Part shown: in pieces, positions 33,174 to 42,097 of the stretch
Layout of the letters: every line of letters starts with the position of its first letter
How positions within the stretch are numbered: position 1 is the stretch's first letter
NCBI RefSeq assembly: GCF_004087915.1
Contig: NZ_CP035108.1
Span: forward strand, 744,001 to 808,000
Source of the DNA: Geovibrio thiophilus
GTDB lineage: Bacteria; Chrysiogenota; Deferribacteres; Deferribacterales; Geovibrionaceae
Length of the DNA: 64,000 nt
Reading direction: 5' to 3'
Position numbers and translations under genes: made by a program
The notes under the pieces: generated by a model
What the model was told of the DNA's origin: nothing
What the model saw: only the letters and a program-made list of their open reading frames with translations
Databases searched by the model: none

Positions 33174-34202
33174 TTACACCGCTTTCATTATCTCAGCCAG
33201 CCTGCCCGTGAATGCGTCTATGTCCTTCTTTTCCGTTGCGAAGTTAGTCATCAGGCGCACTTCGTTCAGTTCTTCGTTCCAGATATAAAAACCGAATTCT
33301 TTGATTATTTCATCGATTGCCCTGCGGGGAATCTGCGCGAAAACAGCGTTTACCTCAGGTTTTCTGCTGAGCTTTACTCCGTCTATCGCCTCCAGCCTGT
33401 TTCCGAGATACGCAGCCGTGCTGTTTGCGTGCTCTGCCGCGCGGAGCCACAGATCATCCTCAAACATTCTCTTAAACTGCGCAGCAACAAAGCGGTATTT
33501 GGATAAAAGCTGCATGGACTGCTTGCGGATATATTTGAAATTCTCTGCGAGCCGTTTATTGAAAAATACAGCAGCCTCACCGAACATCATCCCCGCCTTT
33601 GTTCCGCCGAGGCTCAGGAGATCCACGCCGAGTTCCCCCGAGATCTCCCCAATGGTTTTCCCCATGGCGCAGGCGGCGTTTGTTATCCTTGCCCCGTCCA
33701 TATGGAGAAACATGCCGTTTTCGTGGGCGACGCGGGCTATCTCCTTAATCTCGTCAACAGTATAGAGGCTGCCCGCCTCCGTAGCCTGAGAGATGGAGAC
33801 CATGGCGGGCTGGACATTGTGCTCAAAGCCGGAGTAGTGTGCAAACTTCGTGATCTCTTTCGGGTTCAGTTTGCCGTTTTCGGACGGAACAGGAAGCAGT
33901 CTGCAAGAGGTAAACCGTTCCGGCGCGCCGCATTCGTCAACGTTGATATGCGCCGTTTCCGGGCATATCACAGCCTGATAAGGCTTCAGTGCGGAGGCTA
34001 TGAGGGATACATTTGTACCTGTTCCTGTTAGCATGAAGTTAACTTCAGCGTCTCCGAGGTGTTTTTTGAGAACTTCTCTCGCTTCCGCAGTAGTTTGGTC
34101 ATATCCGTAAGGTCGTGCGAAATCATTATTTTCTGATATTATTGCATCCATGATTTCCGGCAGAATGCCCGCACAGTTGTCGCTGAAAAAGCCTTGATAC
34201 AT
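33174..34202 (-). CDS. Low-specificity threonine aldolase family (PLP)
   Basis: A 342-residue fold-type I PLP enzyme of the aldolase/beta-eliminating lyase family. Features are MYQGFFSDNCAG at the N-terminus, GTGTNVSL (phosphate cradle), DGARITNAA (Asp pairing with PLP) and SLGGTKAG carrying the Schiff-base Lys. It splits L-threonine or L-allo-threonine to glycine and acetaldehyde, with possible broader substrates. It is close to E. coli LtaE in length. The ATG at 34202 is used. It is transcribed toward the repeat region and is divergent from the PAS-GGDEF gene. Confidence 0.9.
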   Translation of the reverse strand: MYQGFFSDNCAGILPEIMDAIISENNDFARPYGYDQTTAEAREVLKKHLGDAEVNFMLTGTGTNVSLIASALKPYQAVICPETAHINVDECGAPERFTSCRLLPVPSENGKLNPKEITKFAHYSGFEHNVQPAMVSISQATEAGSLYTVDEIKEIARVAHENGMFLHMDGARITNAACAMGKTIGEISGELGVDLLSLGGTKAGMMFGEAAVFFNKRLAENFKYIRKQSMQLLSKYRFVAAQFKRMFEDDLWLRAAEHANSTAAYLGNRLEAIDGVKLSRKPEVNAVFAQIPRRAIDEIIKEFGFYIWNEELNEVRLMTNFATEKKDIDAFTGRLAEIMKAV

Positions 34203-34406
34203 TTTCTTAACTCCTTATTGCATATGTAAATTTTAAGAAATACAATTCCATTGTCAACACCTTCTCTATGGGTGTGAATCCCCATTTATTGGTATTTTAC
34301 GCTGCCGTCAGTAATATTCTCTTGCATAAATAGTTAAATTGGATAAGTATACTCCTATGCACCGATAACCGTTATTGATATATACAATGCACAGCCAAGG
34401 TGGGAG

Positions 34407-36401
34407 ATGGAAACTAATTTCAGTTCCGGATTGACTGATTTCGGTATTCTTACTGATTCCGACAGTATAATAATTGTTACCGACAAAAACAGATGCTTTC
34501 TTTACGTCAACAAGGAAGCCGAAAAGTTTTTATCCCTTTACGGAAGCGAATTCTGCGGCAGGTTCTCCTCCGAGATTTCTGACTCACTTTCGCCATCATA
34601 CGTATCCACAAGAAGCATAACTCTTTCTGATCCGCAAAACAATACCCGAACTTTCCGTTTTACACGCATTCCAATGAACGGCAGCGAAGGGAAATATCTC
34701 TGCGTTGGCACGGATATAACCGAAAGCACCGCTGAAGAGGAAGGCGCGGAGGGGCTGCCTGATATACTTGAAACAGTTACGGAACATCTTCCTTCCGGTG
34801 TGGTGATTCTTGACAGCGGACTCAAGGTAAAGTTCGCTAACGCCGCCGCTGTGGAGATGCTCATATTCGGCAGCCGTGAAAATTGGTTTAACAGAAATAT
34901 AAAGGAATTTTTTGCGGGGAAGCTTGTCGGCGACATCTGCTTTCTTTATAACTACAACTGCCCGTTTGAAGATCTGCTGAAAACGGGAAAAGCCTTCTAT
35001 AACGAGCTTTTCTGCTCCGGTAAGGAACGTGAGACGGGATACGTAAGTGTGAGCGCGTCCCTCAGCAGGGACGCCACAGGAAGGGTCAGCGGCATAGTCT
35101 GCACTCTTGAGGACTGTACGGATATTACAAAGACGCGTAAGCTGCTGGAAAAAAGCGAAAACAAATACAGGCTTCTCACCGAGTTTTCCCCCATGGGAAT
35201 TCTTGTGCATGAGAATATGCGCATCACCTACATAAATCCCGCCGGAGCGGAACTTCTCGGCTTTGACAAACCGGAGGACGCGTTCGGGGAGCACATTCTG
35301 GATTTTTCTCCGGAGCATGACAAGCAGATGGTTGAGAGCTTTATCGTTGATATGGTGAAAACAATGAAGCCTTCCGTGGGCTTTGAGAGAGCCCTGATAA
35401 ATAAGCGCGGAAGGGAAATGACCATCAAAATGTCCAGCCAGCCTTACGAAAGCGGAAACGGCGTGGCTGTGCAGAGCGTTTTCAGGGATGTTACTCAGGA
35501 AAAAAAGCGCGGCGAAGAGATAATGAAGCTCTCCCTTGTGGTGGAGCAGAGCCCTGTTTCGGTGATAATTACTGATTCATCAGGGCATGTGGAGTATGTG
35601 AACCCTGCCTTCTGTGAGATTTCCGGCTACACCGCGGCGGAAATATACGGGAAAAATATCAATATTCTCAAGTCCGGCGTTCATCCTCAGGAATATTATC
35701 ACAACCTGTGGGAAACCATAAGAGCAGACCGCACGTGGAGCGGCGAGCTTTGCAGCAGGGGAAAATACGGTGATATTTTCTGGGAGCTTTCGACAATAAC
35801 TCCTGTAAAATGCAGTGAGGGCAGGCTTCTTTTCTACGTTGCTGTGAAGGAAAACATCACAGAGAAGAAGCTCCGTGAGGAAAAGATACGACACATGGCT
35901 ATGCACGATATTCTCACCGGACTTCCCAACAGGTTTCTCATGCGGGACAGGCTGGAAACAGTGCTCGAAAGGGTGCAGAGATACGGGGAGATGGCGGCGG
36001 TTCTGTTCATAGATCTGGACGGGTTTAAAAACGTTAATGACAGCTTCGGTCACAAGGTTGGAGACGATGTGCTGAAAGAGACGGCAAGGCGCATACTCAC
36101 CAGTATACGCACCGCCGATACCGCCTGCCGCATAGGCGGTGACGAATTTCTTGTGATTTTAAGTAAAATAGAGAACAGGGAAAAAGCCGGAGCCGTGGCA
36201 CGGCGTATAATAGAGATGGTTGCCCGTCCCTACGGAGCCTGCGGGGATCAGCCGATCCTCGGCGCGAGCATCGGCATCAGTATCATCCCCGATGACGGAA
36301 CAAACATAGATGAACTGGTCAGCAAAGCTGATTCCGCCATGTATGATGTTAAACACGGCGGAAAAAACGGCTTGGCTTACTTCTTTGATTTTCCCAAATA
36401 G
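34407..36401 (+). CDS. PAS-repeat diguanylate cyclase (PAS-GGDEF)
   Basis: A 664-residue cytoplasmic sensor without membrane helices. Up to four PAS-like units are seen: residues ~15-105, ~115-235, ~245-365 (LGFDKPEDAFG) and ~370-490 (AFCEISGYTAAEIYGKNINILKSG, a classic PAS/PAC). The GGDEF domain (~500-660) has MAMHDILTGLPNR, FIDLDGFKNVNDSFGHKVGDD and intact RIGGDEF, so it should make c-di-GMP. The ATG at 34407 follows GGTGGGAG. Its 3' end overlaps the convergent MarR-type gene by 25 bases. The ligand sensed by the PAS domains is unknown. Confidence 0.93.
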   Translation: METNFSSGLTDFGILTDSDSIIIVTDKNRCFLYVNKEAEKFLSLYGSEFCGRFSSEISDSLSPSYVSTRSITLSDPQNNTRTFRFTRIPMNGSEGKYLCVGTDITESTAEEEGAEGLPDILETVTEHLPSGVVILDSGLKVKFANAAAVEMLIFGSRENWFNRNIKEFFAGKLVGDICFLYNYNCPFEDLLKTGKAFYNELFCSGKERETGYVSVSASLSRDATGRVSGIVCTLEDCTDITKTRKLLEKSENKYRLLTEFSPMGILVHENMRITYINPAGAELLGFDKPEDAFGEHILDFSPEHDKQMVESFIVDMVKTMKPSVGFERALINKRGREMTIKMSSQPYESGNGVAVQSVFRDVTQEKKRGEEIMKLSLVVEQSPVSVIITDSSGHVEYVNPAFCEISGYTAAEIYGKNINILKSGVHPQEYYHNLWETIRADRTWSGELCSRGKYGDIFWELSTITPVKCSEGRLLFYVAVKENITEKKLREEKIRHMAMHDILTGLPNRFLMRDRLETVLERVQRYGEMAAVLFIDLDGFKNVNDSFGHKVGDDVLKETARRILTSIRTADTACRIGGDEFLVILSKIENREKAGAVARRIIEMVARPYGACGDQPILGASIGISIIPDDGTNIDELVSKADSAMYDVKHGGKNGLAYFFDFPK

Positions 36402-36853
36402 TGCTCAAGCTCATAAATGAGCGATTTCAGAACCCTGTCCGCGGCGTTCAGGTCTTCCTCTCTGAACTTGGGCGCCACAGCCTCCACGTTCTCCCTCATA
36501 GCCTCATAAACTTCGCTGTAAAGCTCTTCGCCTTTCTTGGTTATTTTAAGGAACTGGGAGCGCTTGTGCCCGGGATTTTTGCCGTATTCCGCATACCCTT
36601 CGTCAACTATATCGTTGGCGAGCCTCTGTATATACTGTCTGGAAACTGAGCGCATCTTCGCTATCTGCGGCACTGTCTGCGGACCGTAGAGCTTCAGAAT
36701 CCTGAGCAGAGCCCAGATCCTTTTGCCCGTTTCGCTGACTGCGCCTATTTTTTTCCCCGCTTCCTGAATTATTCCGAATGCTCTTGCCGCTTCAACTACA
36801 AAATCAAGGATAATTTCGGTTTTCTTGTCGTTTGTCATATTTCCTGAAATCAT
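36377..36853 (-). CDS. MarR-family transcriptional regulator
   Basis: A 158-residue winged-helix repressor: YGPQTVPQIAKMRSVSRQYIQRLANDIVDEGYAEYGKNPGHKRSQFLKITKKGEELY covers the recognition helix and wing (about residues 57-110), with dimerisation helices at both ends. Many MarR proteins bind palindromes near their own promoter and respond to small phenolic or oxidant ligands. ATG at 36853 has GGAGG 5 bases upstream. It is divergent from a chemoreceptor gene. Two near-identical 26-bp direct repeats in the shared region are candidate binding sites. It overlaps the tail of the PAS-GGDEF gene. Confidence 0.88.
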   Translation of the reverse strand: MISGNMTNDKKTEIILDFVVEAARAFGIIQEAGKKIGAVSETGKRIWALLRILKLYGPQTVPQIAKMRSVSRQYIQRLANDIVDEGYAEYGKNPGHKRSQFLKITKKGEELYSEVYEAMRENVEAVAPKFREEDLNAADRVLKSLIYELEHYLGKSKK

Positions 36854-36962
36854 TCATGCCTCCGCTTGGTTAAGGAAATATAATAATCAGAATTTGTAAA
36901 ATAACAACAAAAATTGACAATCCGATTGCCAGTTTTCGGTGCGTATCGGGCAGAAATTACTA

Positions 36963-36988
36963 AAAATAGTGTCACATTTATATACAGT
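36963..36988 (+). promoter_or_regulatory. Putative operator copy 1
   Basis: AAAATAGTGTCACATTTATA then TACAGT. It differs at one base from copy 2 at 37017, exactly 54 bp away (about five helical turns). It contains a loose inverted core (GTGTcaca/tacagTGTA). Confidence 0.55.
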
Positions 36989-37016
36989 GTAATTTTGAAA
37001 GGGAATTCATCTGTTT

Positions 37017-37042
37017 AAAATAGTGTTACATTTATATACAGT
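37017..37042 (+). promoter_or_regulatory. Putative operator copy 2
   Basis: AAAATAGTGTTACATTTATA then TACAGT. One mismatch to copy 1. The spacing and the conservation in otherwise AT-rich DNA suggest regulator binding rather than chance. Confidence 0.55.
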
Positions 37043-37234
37043 ATGAATCAGGGGGGGTAATTGGTCTTAATTATTAATTATTTAAATAATCTAAACAATT
37101 TGTTTCCGAAACAAAAATAACCCTTGAAATTATTAGCAGCGGTTAATATTGTATTATGACAAAAAGGACAAAACAAGTGTTCTTTTAGGATATGACAGAC
37201 ACAAATCATGTATTCTGATTTACGGAGGTTATCC

Positions 37235-38920
37235 ATGTCACTCTCTCTCAGGTTCAAATTCAGCGTTGTCACCACGCTGTCCGTTCTTATAGCGGTTATT
37301 GCTGTGATGCTGCTGGCGGTTTACGAAATAAAACAAATGGGTAAAGCATTTGTTGAAGACACCCGAAGCGATCTTGAAGCTTCCAAGCGTGAAGAACTCA
37401 AAACGTATATCGAGATGGCGGTCTCATCCATAGACGATATTTACAACGGTGCAGCGGCTGGCGACGAAGAGGCTAAGAACGCAGCCGGAGAAGTATTGAG
37501 AAAATTCAACTTTGATAACGGCAACTATGTATTTGTTACGGATTTCGATTCAAATGTACTTGTGCACCGCGCAAGCCCTGAGCTTGAGGGAAGAAATCTC
37601 GGTGATTTGAAAAGCAGCGACGGTAAATATATTTTCCGTGAGATGAGCCGTATAGCCAGAGACGAGAAGCAGGGTTATGCGCTTTACCAGTGGGACAACC
37701 CTGAAACAGGCAGAAGCGGAGATAAACTCAGCTATGTCGTGGGTCTTGAAAAGTGGGGCTGGGTTGTAGGTACGGGCTTTTTCATAGATGATATAGGCGA
37801 GGAAGTCGGGCGGATCGAACAGTCTGTCTCTGATAATATGTCTTCAATGATCAAGGTTATGGCTGCTGCCGTGGCGGTTCTGCTGATTTTTATGGTTGCA
37901 GCGACCTTTCTGGTGGTGAGGGTTCTTACAAAAAGTCTCGGGCAGACAGCAGGAATGCTCAAAGATATTTCTGAGGGTGAAGGAGACCTTACGGTAGCCA
38001 TCAAGGTAAGCCAGAAGGATGAAGTGGGGCAGGTTGCCGAAAACTTCAACAGATTTATAGAAAAGCTCCGTGAGCTCATAATAACAATCAAACAGAGCTC
38101 GGTCAGTGTCGCTTCGGCAAGCTCCCAGCTCGCCTCTGCTTCGGAGGAAATGGCTTCGACATTTCAGGGTCAGTCCTCTCAGGTTTCGAGCGTAGCAGCT
38201 GCTACGGAAGAGCTTACTTCATCCTCCAGAGAGGTACTGGACGCTCTTCGTGAAGGAACGGAACGTTCAAAAGAAGCGGTACGGTTTACAGGTGAAGGCA
38301 GAAAAAGCCTTAATAAAGCCACGGATGAGATAAACGCGATCAAGGACAAGGTCGGCAGGCTCAGCACTGCAATAGGCAGGCTCTCCAACTCATCTGATGA
38401 GATAGGAAGCATTGTCAGCGTGATAGACGATATAGCAGATCAGACCAACCTGCTTGCTCTCAATGCGGCAATAGAAGCAGCCAGAGCAGGCGAAGCGGGA
38501 AGAGGCTTTGCAGTGGTGGCGGACGAGGTAAGGAAGCTTGCCGAACGCACCCAGAACGCCACAAGTGAGATAAGCAAAATAATAGGCAGCCTTGTCAGGG
38601 AAACCGGCGAAGCGGAAAAAGATATGAAAGAAGCGAGAAGTCAGGTCGACGAGGGCGTTAAGGTCATAGGTGAAACCGGCGCTGTTTTCGGGCAGATCGT
38701 GAGCACAATGGAAACAGCGGAGCAGGTGAACGGTATAATAAGCAACGCCGTGCAGGAGCAGACCGCAACGATAATAAGCATAAACGACAACACACAGGCG
38801 CTCAGCTCTGGTTTGGAGGAGAGCTCCGTGGCGATGCAGGAGATAACCTACACCATAGCTGATCTCCAGCGGCAGGCGGATGAAATGAGCCAGCTTGTCT
38901 CAAGGTTCAGAACTGAGTAA
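37235..38920 (+). CDS. Methyl-accepting chemotaxis protein with single Cache domain
   Basis: A 561-residue receptor: first membrane helix at about residues 9-32, a periplasmic sCache_2 domain (~40-190, [15 protein letters not shown] near its end), second helix ~205-228, HAMP ~230-285, then a long signalling coiled coil. The conserved hairpin tip reads [39 protein letters not shown]. sCache_2 domains bind small carboxylates or similar ligands. ATG at 37235 follows GGAGG; the frame extends upstream without a better site. It is divergent from the MarR-type gene and ends in a GC hairpin. Confidence 0.95.
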   Translation: MSLSLRFKFSVVTTLSVLIAVIAVMLLAVYEIKQMGKAFVEDTRSDLEASKREELKTYIEMAVSSIDDIYNGAAAGDEEAKNAAGEVLRKFNFDNGNYVFVTDFDSNVLVHRASPELEGRNLGDLKSSDGKYIFREMSRIARDEKQGYALYQWDNPETGRSGDKLSYVVGLEKWGWVVGTGFFIDDIGEEVGRIEQSVSDNMSSMIKVMAAAVAVLLIFMVAATFLVVRVLTKSLGQTAGMLKDISEGEGDLTVAIKVSQKDEVGQVAENFNRFIEKLRELIITIKQSSVSVASASSQLASASEEMASTFQGQSSQVSSVAAATEELTSSSREVLDALREGTERSKEAVRFTGEGRKSLNKATDEINAIKDKVGRLSTAIGRLSNSSDEIGSIVSVIDDIADQTNLLALNAAIEAARAGEAGRGFAVVADEVRKLAERTQNATSEISKIIGSLVRETGEAEKDMKEARSQVDEGVKVIGETGAVFGQIVSTMETAEQVNGIISNAVQEQTATIISINDNTQALSSGLEESSVAMQEITYTIADLQRQADEMSQLVSRFRTE

Positions 38921-38953
38921 TTGCAAATAGAGTTTTCAGCGTATAGAATAATG

Positions 38954-38990
38954 ACCGCCGTCTCTTTTCTCAGAAGGGCGGCGGTTTTTG
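38954..38990 (+). terminator. Terminator after chemoreceptor
   Basis: ACCGCCG (38954-38960) pairs with CGGCGGT (38979-38985), followed by TTTT. It lies 16 bases before the HflX ribosome binding site. Confidence 0.7.
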
Positions 38991-39019
38991 CGTTCATTTA
39001 AATTTTTCGGAGGCATTCC

Positions 39020-40762
39020 ATAGAAGTATTCGGTCATCTTGAGGGGCTTCGTCCCCAGCAGATTAAACGTCTGGAAAAGCTTTACAACAGAAAATCATCA
39101 TCCTTCTCCGTGATTTCGCCTGAATTCGCCAGAGCTCTCTGTGAGCTTACTGCGGAAACAGGCAGACAGACTGCGGTTCTCTTCGACAGAACAAACATGG
39201 TTCAGTATGTGATGATCGGCGGTTCGTCGGAGATTGTCATTCCGGTTCTCAGCAGATACAGAATCACTCCCGGGGGCTTGCGGGGCTTAAGGCTTGTGCA
39301 TACTCATACAGGGGGGGAAGATCTCACGGACGATGACCTCACCGACCTTGCGCTGCTCCGTCTGGATTCCGTTACTGTCCTTCACGGGGACAGTAGGGGA
39401 ATACCCATGCGCATGCAGACCGCTCATCTTCTCCCGCCGGACAGTCCGCAAATGTTCGGCTTCCTTGAAGACACAGATCCGCACAGACAGAACACTGACT
39501 ATGGGGATTTCATCTCCGCGCTGGAAAAAGAGATAGAAGACAAAACCAAGGCGCTGTTCAGGGTGAAGAACGCCCATTCAGCCATACTTGTCGGCTCATA
39601 CCGCAGGAAGCACGAGGCAGAGGAGCACATGGCGGAGCTCAAGGAGCTTACCGAGAGCGCCGGAATGGACGTTCTGGACATACATACGCAGATAAAACAG
39701 CAGATACACCCCAAATTCGTTATGGGACCGGGCAGGCTGAAAGAGGTTGTTATCCGCGCCCTTCAGACAGGGGCTGACTTCATAGTGTTTGATAACCCGC
39801 TTTCTCCGGCGCAGTCCAGAGCCGTTTCGGAATTTACCGAGCTTAAGGTGCTTGACCGCACTCAGCTTATTCTTGATATATTCGCCCGCAGGGCAAAGTC
39901 AAACGAAGGCAAAATCAGGGTGGAGCTTGCCCAGCTCAAGTACATCCTTCCCCGTCTCTCCGGCAGGGATGATGCTCTCTCAAGACTTACGGGCGGAATC
40001 GGGGGAAGGGGGCCCGGCGAAACGAAGCTTGAGATAGACAAGAGACGTATAAACGACCGCATAGCCTTCCTTTCCAAAAAGCTTGAGAAGATAGAACAGA
40101 ACAGGACAATCCAGAGGGGCAGGCGCAACAGGGGCGGGCTGCCGATAGTCTCCATTGTGGGCTACACCAACGCAGGTAAATCCACCCTTCTGAACAGCCT
40201 AACCCAGAGCGAGGTCTATTCGGACGATCTGATGTTCGCCACACTGGATACAAGCTCAAAAAGAATACGCTTCCCCGAGGAGCGGGATGTTATCATAACC
40301 GATACGGTGGGCTTCATCCGTGACCTGCCGGACAACCTTAAGGGTGCGTTCAAGTCAACCCTTGAGGAGCTGAGCGAGGCGGATCTCCTTGTTCATGTGG
40401 CTGATATATCAAACCACGGTTTCCTGAACCACATCCGCTCTGTGGAGACTGTTCTTGCGGAGCTTGATCTCACGGACAAGAAGGTGATAACCGTGCTGAA
40501 CAAAACGGATCTCCTGCCGCCGGAAGAGGCTGACTTTGTGCTGAACAATGTCCTGCCCGATACGATGTTTGCCGATGCCAGACTGCACAGTCTGATGGAA
40601 GTGAAAAACTCCAAGCCGGACGCAGTGTACATCTCCGCCTTGGACAGAAAAACCTTCCGCCTGCTCCTTGAGCGGATACGCTTCACTCTTTTCACCGAAG
40701 GAAAAGGGCGGGACATACCTGTGGAGAGTTATTTCGATGATGACACCGAAGCAGATTATTGA
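39020..40762 (+). CDS. hflX: GTPase HflX, probable AUA start
   Basis: A 580-residue protein counting from 39020. The N-terminal residues of HflX (EVFGHLEGLRPQQIKRLEKLY) are encoded upstream of the first standard start, a GTG at 39110. In this frame GGAGG at 39009-39013 is followed after 6 bases by ATA (39020-39022), with a TAA stop in frame just before; no ATG, GTG or TTG exists in between. The N-domain and linker carry GGRGPGETKLEIDKRRI, then the G domain: G1 GYTNAGKST, G3 DTVGF, G4 NKTD. HflX binds the 50S ribosome and splits stalled or stressed ribosomes. The C-terminus overlaps the YchJ-like gene. If the AUA is wrong, a shorter protein starts at 39110. Confidence 0.9.
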   Translation: MEVFGHLEGLRPQQIKRLEKLYNRKSSSFSVISPEFARALCELTAETGRQTAVLFDRTNMVQYVMIGGSSEIVIPVLSRYRITPGGLRGLRLVHTHTGGEDLTDDDLTDLALLRLDSVTVLHGDSRGIPMRMQTAHLLPPDSPQMFGFLEDTDPHRQNTDYGDFISALEKEIEDKTKALFRVKNAHSAILVGSYRRKHEAEEHMAELKELTESAGMDVLDIHTQIKQQIHPKFVMGPGRLKEVVIRALQTGADFIVFDNPLSPAQSRAVSEFTELKVLDRTQLILDIFARRAKSNEGKIRVELAQLKYILPRLSGRDDALSRLTGGIGGRGPGETKLEIDKRRINDRIAFLSKKLEKIEQNRTIQRGRRNRGGLPIVSIVGYTNAGKSTLLNSLTQSEVYSDDLMFATLDTSSKRIRFPEERDVIITDTVGFIRDLPDNLKGAFKSTLEELSEADLLVHVADISNHGFLNHIRSVETVLAELDLTDKKVITVLNKTDLLPPEEADFVLNNVLPDTMFADARLHSLMEVKNSKPDAVYISALDRKTFRLLLERIRFTLFTEGKGRDIPVESYFDDDTEADY

Positions 40763-41078
40763 ACACAGGGCAAGACTTTACACTGAAAAAAACGGCGGCG
40801 GAGTCTATGACCTTTATTCCGAAAACAGCGATCTGAAGCGTTTCTTCACGGATATTGAGTCCTTCTGCGTACGCTTTTCGGAGATCACCGGCGAGAGCTC
40901 CCACGCCGGACTCAACATAGTGAAGGAGCTTGTGAAAGGAAAACTCGCAGAAGTGACCTTCATAGAATACTTCTCCAAGGAGGACAAGATACTGAGCTTT
41001 TTCAGCAGGAGCAGGCTTATTCTTGAGGAAGGCAGATGGCGTATTCTCCGAGAAGAAAGAGAGATGAGCATAAAATAA
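40737..41078 (+). CDS. YchJ-like NTF2-fold protein
   Basis: A 113-residue hydrophilic protein beginning MMTPKQIIEHRARLY. The pattern (SSHAGLNIVKELVKGKLAEVTFIEYFS, then SRSRLILEEGRWRILRE) resembles the middle domain of YchJ/UPF0225, a small NTF2-like fold, but without the SEC-C zinc motifs. Function unknown. Its ATG codons at 40737 and 40740 lie inside the last codons of hflX, so it is translationally coupled and likely part of the same operon. GGAG lies about 10 bases upstream. Confidence 0.65.
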   Translation: MMTPKQIIEHRARLYTEKNGGGVYDLYSENSDLKRFFTDIESFCVRFSEITGESSHAGLNIVKELVKGKLAEVTFIEYFSKEDKILSFFSRSRLILEEGRWRILREEREMSIK

Positions 41079-41164
41079 GTCTCCCACCTAAATTTGAGCA
41101 ATCAGGATTTGACTTAAAGTGAATACTCTAATATTGTCAACAAATATTATGAGCGGAGAATCAT

Positions 41165-41908
41165 TTGTTGGAAAGCAGCGAGAAGCTTTATATTTTTTGT
41201 GATGAAGCTTGTGTTAATGATAAGTTTATTCTTTATGGCGGTTTCATTTGCGATTATGACACTCAATGCGGCATACAGGATGAATTGTATAGATTCAAAG
41301 AAAAACATGGACTCAATCGTGAAATAAAATGGAATCATTGTAAAGCTCCTTTATACGACAGATATGTAGGTTTTGTGGACATAATATTCCGCTATATCAG
41401 TGAAAAAAAACTCGCTTTTAAGTTTATGTCTGTTGAGAGAGCTTTTATCGATTACAAGACATATTACGGCAATGATAAAGAGCTTGGTTTTTATAATTTG
41501 TATCAAATGCAGTTATTGCACCAGTTTTGCGTTCCTTATTATAATGAATCTCTGAAAACAAAGTTTTTTATTCGTTTAGACGCAAGAACAACCAAATACT
41601 CATTAGAGAATGTACGGAATAATCTTAATAACAAACTAAAATATAAGAAAAAAATACTTACATACCCAGTTGTGAATATTGAACCAAGAGACTCAAAGAA
41701 ATGTATTCATATACAACTGAATGATGTAATTTTGGGAGCCGCCTGTTTCATAAAAAATGATAAGTTTAAGGACAAAGATATTTCTGATGCAAAAAAGAAT
41801 ATGGCTCTGTATATACAGGAAAAGTCTAAAATAAATTTTAAAAAGAACCAAAATTCTCTGAAAGGTCAGATGAGCTTTTGGTGCTTTAAACTTAAAACCG
41901 CCCCATAG
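41165..41908 (+). CDS. DUF3800 protein, AT-rich
   Basis: A 247-residue DUF3800 protein. Acidic residues of the presumed RNase H-like active site are FCDEACVNDKF (here DEA instead of the common DES), IRLDARTTKY and QLNDVILGAACF. The C-terminal part is Lys-rich. The coding sequence is far more AT-rich than its neighbours, with AAA, AAT and TTT dominating, so it looks recently acquired. The start is a TTG at 41165 behind GGAG. Family members are often in defence or mobile contexts but no activity is established. It stands alone between hflX and a chemoreceptor. Confidence 0.8.
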   Translation: MLESSEKLYIFCDEACVNDKFILYGGFICDYDTQCGIQDELYRFKEKHGLNREIKWNHCKAPLYDRYVGFVDIIFRYISEKKLAFKFMSVERAFIDYKTYYGNDKELGFYNLYQMQLLHQFCVPYYNESLKTKFFIRLDARTTKYSLENVRNNLNNKLKYKKKILTYPVVNIEPRDSKKCIHIQLNDVILGAACFIKNDKFKDKDISDAKKNMALYIQEKSKINFKKNQNSLKGQMSFWCFKLKTAP

Positions 41909-42050
41909 CCTAGCTTTTCAGCCCGCCCAATGGCAGTTCTTCCGGCTAAACCTGAAGTTTCGGTCTATGGTGGCGGTAATTATTACTAATATAATCTATC
42001 GGACGTATTTTGTCAAAAAAAATGCCCGTTTGCTCGTGATTTTGTCCGTA

Positions 42051-42080
42051 AAACAGACCTTCCGAAAAGAAGGTCTGTTT
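42051..42080 (-). terminator. Terminator of chemoreceptor on minus strand
   Basis: AAACAGACCTTC and GAAGGTCTGTTT form a perfect 12-bp stem over a 6-base loop. Read on the minus strand it ends in TTT and follows the stop of the gene at 42098. Confidence 0.75.
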
Positions 42081-42097
42081 GTGCTCCAGTTAAAGGT

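Larger units (their letters stand above)
36854..37234. other. Divergent MarR-chemoreceptor intergenic region
   Basis: About 380 bases with no gene. It is AT-rich and contains the 26-bp direct repeats at 36963 and 37017. A poly-G tract (GGGGGGG at about 37050) and several TTAATTATTAAT runs lie nearer the chemoreceptor. Promoters for both genes must be here, but I did not find a near-consensus one. Confidence 0.6.
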
